Source: Polyangiaceae bacterium (GTDB taxonomy: Bacteria; Myxococcota_A; Polyangia; Polyangiales; Polyangiaceae). From it: 64,000 nt of DNA. Within the stretch, counting starts at the first letter, position 1. Every line of letters starts with the position of its first letter. Positions 60,278 to 64,000 of the stretch are shown one piece after another. Made by a program: the position numbers and the translations under genes. The DNA lies in contig JAWKRG010000003.1 of NCBI GenBank assembly GCA_041389725.1, positions 682,001 to 746,000 of the forward strand, written 5' to 3'. The notes beneath the pieces were generated by a model that saw nothing but the letters and a program-made list of their open reading frames with translations, was not told the DNA's origin and ran no database searches.

Positions 60278-60358
60278 ACTTCGCTTCCCTACGCCGGTGT
60301 GAGCCGGATCAGGTTCCACGGGTTTCATCTCAGCGGAATCTCCGCACCCCGAGCGACC
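60278..60358 (-). ncRNA. TPP (THI-box) riboswitch
   Basis: On the minus strand the leader of thiC contains the TPP aptamer: GGGGTGCGGAGATTCCGCTG, then AGATGAAACCCGTGGAACCT, then GATCCGGCTCACACCGGCGT and AGGGAAGCG. The universally conserved CUGAGA, ACCYGUGAACCUGAUC-type and GGGAAG elements are all recognisable. It ends about 58 bases before the thiC start, so control is probably of translation or of early termination. Confidence 0.97.
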
Positions 60359-60804
60359 CGCGAACCATAGGGACAATTCGCGGAGGTGTCGAGAGCCGCA
60401 AGTGCGGGTGCAACGCGGGCGCGCCGGCAAGCGCAGGAGGCGACGAACCCCGCCGAAGCGCGGCGAGACCCTGCGGCCGCTCACCACAAGCCCGGAGTCC
60501 TGATTCCGATCCAGCCCAGGGCGGCAGGGGGGCGTGGTACAGCGGTCGACGCGTCTGTCTTCTAGCTCTGCGTGGGAAGGTGCTCGAAGCGTAGTCCGAG
60601 CCACCGTCGAGAACCAACTCCGGGTTCGACCGGCGCGCCGTGACGACGCCGACCCGAACAACCGTGCGCAACCCCGCGCCGCGTCGGAGCTTTTCGTAAG
60701 TTGCGCAAAATCTGCTCAATTCGATCGAGTTGCTCGCCCCGCGGAAGCAGTCCATAGTGACTCTGCGGCACGTCGCCGCTCGACGCGGGGGTAGGCTCGT
60801 GGCA
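60359..60804. other. Intergenic region between thiC leader and the octamer tract
   Basis: About 445 bases. No supportable gene was found; frames through it read as low-complexity text. A GTG at 60799, preceded by a G-rich stretch (GGGGGTAGG, 60787-60795), opens a frame through the following repeat tract. The thiC promoter (minus) and a promoter for the subtilase-like gene (plus) must be here. Confidence 0.5.
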
Positions 60805-60932
60805 GACAAGCAGACAAGCAGACAAGCAGACAAGCAGACAAGCAGACAAGCAGACAAGCAGACAAGCAGACAAGCAGACAAGCGGACAAGCGGACAAGCA
60901 GACAAGCAGACAAGCGGACAAGCGGACAAGCG
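60805..60932 (+). repeat. Octanucleotide tandem repeat, 16 units
   Basis: Sixteen contiguous 8-bp units, GACAAGCA in eleven and GACAAGCG in five (units 10, 11, 14, 15, 16). There is no stop codon in any plus-strand frame of the tract; it can encode the octapeptide ADKQTSRQ repeatedly. Because 8 is not a multiple of three, each gain or loss of a unit changes the frame of what follows. The tract ends 24 bp before the annotated start of the subtilase-like gene. Confidence 0.97.
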
Positions 60933-60956
60933 ACCGCTAGGCGACTGACGGCGGGC

Positions 60957-62918
60957 TTGTTGATGATGACGGGAGCGTGCGGAGTGGGAGCGTGCTCCGA
61001 CGAGAGTGGGGAACCAACAGAGCTGGGACTAGCGCAGGGGACTCACGCGCTGTCACAATGCGCAGGCACGCTCTTCGAGCAGACGCTGGCGCTGCCCTAC
61101 TCCGAGCGCGTCGCCACGATTCGCACTTGCATGAAACGTCCTCCTGCCCAGCCGGAGGTGGAGTGGGTCGTGGCCAGCAAGGTCGTCGACCCAATCGACG
61201 AGTGGCGCAGGAACTACGAAGCCTTCGTCACGAAGCACCACAAGCTCGATCCGGCCGTGGCACTACACACGTCAGGCGATATCGACGTCGACGTATGGTT
61301 CGCCGTAGACGAGCGCGATCTCCCGTCCAAGGTGCAGCAACTGAATGACGCGCAGACGCGAATGGCCGCGCAATCGACGCTGGGCGCGCGGGTCTCCTCG
61401 GCGGCGAGCTCTTTGAAGAGCGCGATTGCTGTGCGCATTCCCGGTGCGAGCTTCGCGCCCGCCCTCATTCAGCCAGTTCCACGGCTGACCATGCGTTTGG
61501 CAGCCTCCGCGCTACCTGTGCTCAGTGAAGTCGCTGAGGTGGTGCGCGTGATGCCTGCCGCGGACTATGAGAAGGAGGTACTGCAGTCGGAGAACTACAT
61601 CCAGCTCGGTCTATTCGACACGTCGGCTGCCTTCGGTTGGACCGGCAGCGGCGTCACCGTGGGGATGCTCGAGGGTGCACAGCCAAACAGCTACGCCAAC
61701 CTGAATGGCGTGCCAACGGGCGGCTCCTGCAGCGGGAACTTTCTGTGCGCGTGCCCATCGGGGTCCACCGACTGGCACATGAGGGCAACAATGGGGATCG
61801 TGCGTAACTCGGTGACCGCGTGGGGAGGAGCGGCCAGTGCCGTGACGACTCTGCCCGCGAACTGGGCGAGTGGCAGCGGGTGCTCACTGAGCGGTTCCGC
61901 GCAGTGGGCGCTCAACAACGGCGCGAGCATTCTCAACCGTAGCGCGTGTGGCTCACCAGGTAGTCCTCAGACGGGCACGGACATGTATCTGGACTACCTG
62001 GCAACGCAGAATCCATACCCGACCATCACGGGCGTGACCGGGAACCAGGCTCCAGGAACAACGCGCAGTTGCATGAACCTTCATAACGGCCTGGTTGTCG
62101 GAGCCGCCAACGACAACGGTTCGGCAGTGAGAGCGAACGCCACCATGTCGCCAGCAAGCCAGACCGCCAACTGGCAGGGAGCTAGCGGCTGGGAGTTGCC
62201 CCACGTCGTGGCACCCGGCACGCAGATTGACAGTGCAGGCGTACTCGCAGGTCAGATCGAACTGATTGGCAACGGCAACGGGTCGTCCAGCTACGCCGCG
62301 CCGCAGGTGGCTGGCGTCGCCGCTGCCGCCCAGCAAGTGAACGTCGCAATCCGGTCCTGGCCAGAAGCGTTCATCCCCGCGGTGCTCGTGGGCGCCGACC
62401 AGAACGTGGACCAAGCGATGGGCGGCGTCTTCCCGCTCGATCTGGCGGACAATGTGGACGATCGCGATGGCGCCGGCCTTCTAAACGGATGGATCACGAC
62501 GGCGGTTCTGCTGCCCGCGAACCAGCGGAACGGCGGCGGCACGCCCTCCACGGTTGGGCACGACTACGGCCTTCTGACGTTGAACGCGAACGCTTGGTAC
62601 CCCGAGTTCTACAACGCCCGTGTGCCGCCAGGCCAATGGCTGCGGGTCGCGTCACACGCAATGGCGAAGGTCACCTGCGGCACACCCGCGTCCCAGAGCA
62701 ACTGCACGGGCACCCAGCTCCCGCTAGTGGGGCTTTTCGTCGGCTCCAACAACTACTACCCGGCCATGACCAAGTACGTCGCGAATCCGAACCAAACCTA
62801 TCAATACGCCGCGGTGCAAAACACCAAAAGCACGACGGAGGACTTCACGATCGCCATCTACCAGTACCAAAGCCCAATTCCATACACCACCTACGGCCTG
62901 GCCTGGGTCGCGCAGTGA
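60957..62918 (+). CDS. Subtilase-like (S8 fold) lipoprotein, probably phase-variable
   Basis: 653 residues if read from TTG 60957 (ATG 60963 and 60966 follow). Read in frame further upstream, the text ATARRLTAGLLMMTGACGVG then AC is a normal lipoprotein signal (Arg-Arg, hydrophobic core, lipobox), but no start codon exists in that frame between the stop at 60794 and 60957. The domain after about residue 215 is subtilase-like: GVTVGMLEGAQPN (Glu where Asp is usual), DWHMRATMGIVRN (His), VVGAANDNG (oxyanion Asn) and SSSYAAPQVAGVAAA (Ser). The C-terminal part is beta-rich with one CGTPASQSNC pair. Activity is uncertain. Confidence 0.8.
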   Translation: MLMMTGACGVGACSDESGEPTELGLAQGTHALSQCAGTLFEQTLALPYSERVATIRTCMKRPPAQPEVEWVVASKVVDPIDEWRRNYEAFVTKHHKLDPAVALHTSGDIDVDVWFAVDERDLPSKVQQLNDAQTRMAAQSTLGARVSSAASSLKSAIAVRIPGASFAPALIQPVPRLTMRLAASALPVLSEVAEVVRVMPAADYEKEVLQSENYIQLGLFDTSAAFGWTGSGVTVGMLEGAQPNSYANLNGVPTGGSCSGNFLCACPSGSTDWHMRATMGIVRNSVTAWGGAASAVTTLPANWASGSGCSLSGSAQWALNNGASILNRSACGSPGSPQTGTDMYLDYLATQNPYPTITGVTGNQAPGTTRSCMNLHNGLVVGAANDNGSAVRANATMSPASQTANWQGASGWELPHVVAPGTQIDSAGVLAGQIELIGNGNGSSSYAAPQVAGVAAAAQQVNVAIRSWPEAFIPAVLVGADQNVDQAMGGVFPLDLADNVDDRDGAGLLNGWITTAVLLPANQRNGGGTPSTVGHDYGLLTLNANAWYPEFYNARVPPGQWLRVASHAMAKVTCGTPASQSNCTGTQLPLVGLFVGSNNYYPAMTKYVANPNQTYQYAAVQNTKSTTEDFTIAIYQYQSPIPYTTYGLAWVAQ

Positions 62919-62929
62919 GGAGCACGACG

Positions 62930-63517
62930 ATGCAACGACGATGGACCTACGCATTCCTCCTCGCGCCGTTGGCCGCTCACCTGGCCTTCACGGCCTGCGC
63001 AAAGGACGACGGCATGAGCAAAGCCGACGCCAGCGCCGACGGCTCGGCAGGTTCGGCTGGCGACGCTAGCATCGACGGGTCGGCTGGTGACGCCAGCGCC
63101 GATGGTTCGGCAGGCAGCTCCAGTGACGCAATGTTGGACGGCGGCGCGGATGTGAACACCGACGCTTGTCCGCCCTACGACTTGAAGAGCTACGACGGCA
63201 GCACCGACGGCCTGTGTCCAGCCGGGGAAAACACGGGGTGCTTCTGTTTCGAGAAGACCCAGGGGGGCGGAGTGGAGTGTGATCCAAACGGTGCAGGATG
63301 CGTTCTGATTCCGTCCAATTGTGAGCGTTGTGGATGGCTGGACTGCACCCAATTGACGACCGCGTGTGCGGCGGTCTACCAACAGTCCGACATCGACGAT
63401 GCGAATCAGGGCCCTGCCCACTACCCCTGCGTCAGCGATCTAGAATGCCAACCCGGTCTCACAGGCTCGCTGTGCAATGTCCGCATCGGGAACCGCATGT
63501 TTTGCAGCGACCCTTGA
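62930..63517 (+). CDS. Small cysteine-rich lipoprotein
   Basis: 195 residues from ATG 62930, 11 bp after the preceding stop with TGAGGAG as ribosome binding site. Signal peptide ending LAFTAC. A linker of repeated DGSAG/DASAD units spans residues 30-75. The rest contains about 14 Cys (GCFCFEKTQGG, CERCGWLDCTQLTTACAAVY, DLECQPGLTGSLC). It is probably transcribed with the subtilase-like gene and could be its partner or substrate (inference). Confidence 0.8.
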   Translation: MQRRWTYAFLLAPLAAHLAFTACAKDDGMSKADASADGSAGSAGDASIDGSAGDASADGSAGSSSDAMLDGGADVNTDACPPYDLKSYDGSTDGLCPAGENTGCFCFEKTQGGGVECDPNGAGCVLIPSNCERCGWLDCTQLTTACAAVYQQSDIDDANQGPAHYPCVSDLECQPGLTGSLCNVRIGNRMFCSDP

Positions 63518-63552
63518 GCAACGCCGTGCCCTGACCCAACGCCTCTGAACCG

Positions 63553-64000
63553 TCAGCCGGCGGACATCGCGGCTCGCGCCGCTCGTAGTTCGTCGCGGAT
63601 CTCGCGCAGCACGTCGACATGGGACGTCACGTGCGCGGCTGCGTGCGCGCGGTCGTCCTTGTCGCCGAGCCCGGCGTCACGGTAGGCGCGCAGCAAGGTC
63701 GAGATACGGTCGCGCACTTCCGGCGCGTTCTCGATGCCCACGAGCACGCCGTGATGCCCCGCGCCGCCATGCTGTCCCTGAGCGGGCGCGCCACCGCCGG
63801 CGGTGTCGATGCGCACGTTGGCGATCCCGACCAGGCGATCGATGGGGCCTTGATGCACGCTCACGTTCTGGACGTTGGCGAAGGTGTAGGTGCTTTCGCG
63901 GATGATCAGCGCTCCGTGACGAATGCGTAGGCTTCGATCGGTCACGATGTAGTAGCGCATGTCCCAATCCAGACGGATGAGAAACCAGCGCATCAGGCCG
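63553..64000 (-). CDS. Bacterial PH-domain membrane protein, 5' end outside the window
   Basis: The frame is open from the stop at 63553 to the right edge, so at least 148 residues of the C-terminal part are present. The segment YYIVTDRSLRIRHGALIIRE followed by YTFANVQNVSVHQGPIDRL is characteristic of bPH_2 domains (YdbT/YdbS-like), which usually follow membrane helices; those would lie outside the window. A Gly/Gln-rich stretch and a charged C-terminal helix follow. Function unknown. Confidence 0.8.
   Translation of the reverse strand, partial: GLMRWFLIRLDWDMRYYIVTDRSLRIRHGALIIRESTYTFANVQNVSVHQGPIDRLVGIANVRIDTAGGGAPAQGQHGGAGHHGVLVGIENAPEVRDRISTLLRAYRDAGLGDKDDRAHAAAHVTSHVDVLREIRDELRAARAAMSAG

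Noticed and set aside
60530..60612. tRNA-like text (GGTACAGCGGTCGACGCG, then CTTCTAG loop-like)
   Set aside because: The anticodon stem does not pair and no proper T-arm (GGTTCRA with stem) follows at the right distance.
60330..60929. Minus-strand frames reading as Cys/Leu/Val-rich repeats (LVCLSAC)
   Set aside because: They are translations of the octamer tract and have no start context or domain.
60805..60932. CRISPR array
   Set aside because: Units of 8 bp are contiguous with no spacers.

Overview
The window is GC-rich and gene-dense. It reads like a member of the Myxococcota (Polyangia-like): many exported lipoproteins with Gly/Ser/Asp-rich linkers after the lipobox, cysteine-rich repeat proteins of a type common in that phylum, SUMF1-type proteins, a DUF2330 protein, a MauG-type peroxidase and a multiheme cytochrome. 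The taxonomic call is inferred from gene content; no rRNA or tRNA gene was found. Both edges cut genes.

Layout. 1-4505: a very large radical SAM protein (three cysteine clusters, 3' end outside the window) divergent from a DUF483-like protein, with 22 bp between start codons. 4538-7162: an exported Cys-rich protein and a CitMHS/NhaD-type transporter. 7280-7500: an array of small perfect hairpins. 7496-12495: a probable lipid cluster (GtrA-like, CDP-alcohol phosphatidyltransferase, PAP2/IPC-synthase-like, MMPL/RND exporter). 12549-25500: a run of plus-strand surface and periplasmic genes (Cys-rich lipoproteins, subtilase, pentaheme cytochrome, SUMF1 lipoprotein, UspA, beta-helix). 25501-28425: a degraded island with an intact AbiEi/AbiEii pair between fragments of other genes. 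28426-30487: hemL and a DUF1415-like gene. 30740-35297 (minus): di-heme peroxidase, a small (Ser-His-Gly)13 protein and ppdK.

35930-41163 (plus): a somatomedin-B/lamin-tail lipoprotein, yacG, hslO, a 5'-nucleotidase-like lipoprotein and an alginate-lyase-like lipoprotein lying between two ~200 bp direct repeats that each fold into a long hairpin. 41398-53582 (minus): thiamine-binding protein, GYF-like membrane protein, MgtC/DUF4010 protein, LysR regulator with two outer-membrane-type proteins, an SGNH-hydrolase lipoprotein, a copper monooxygenase-like lipoprotein, and a SUMF1-DUF2330-MOSC operon. 53728-58359 (plus): exported proteins and a hemerythrin. 58438-60358 (minus): thiC behind a clear TPP riboswitch. 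60805-63517: a 16-copy octanucleotide tract running into a subtilase-like lipoprotein gene, then another lipoprotein. 63553-64000: a cut bacterial PH-domain gene.

Most notable: the octamer tract sits between the only plausible upstream start codon and a lipoprotein signal sequence and is now out of frame by an amount that loss of one unit would correct, as expected of a phase-variable gene. Also notable are the triple-cluster radical SAM/DUF483 pair, the long-hairpin repeats around the alginate lyase, the GCGAAGC hairpin array, the (SHG)13 protein, and the truncated DUF1016/tyrosine-recombinase junction beside the AbiE genes.
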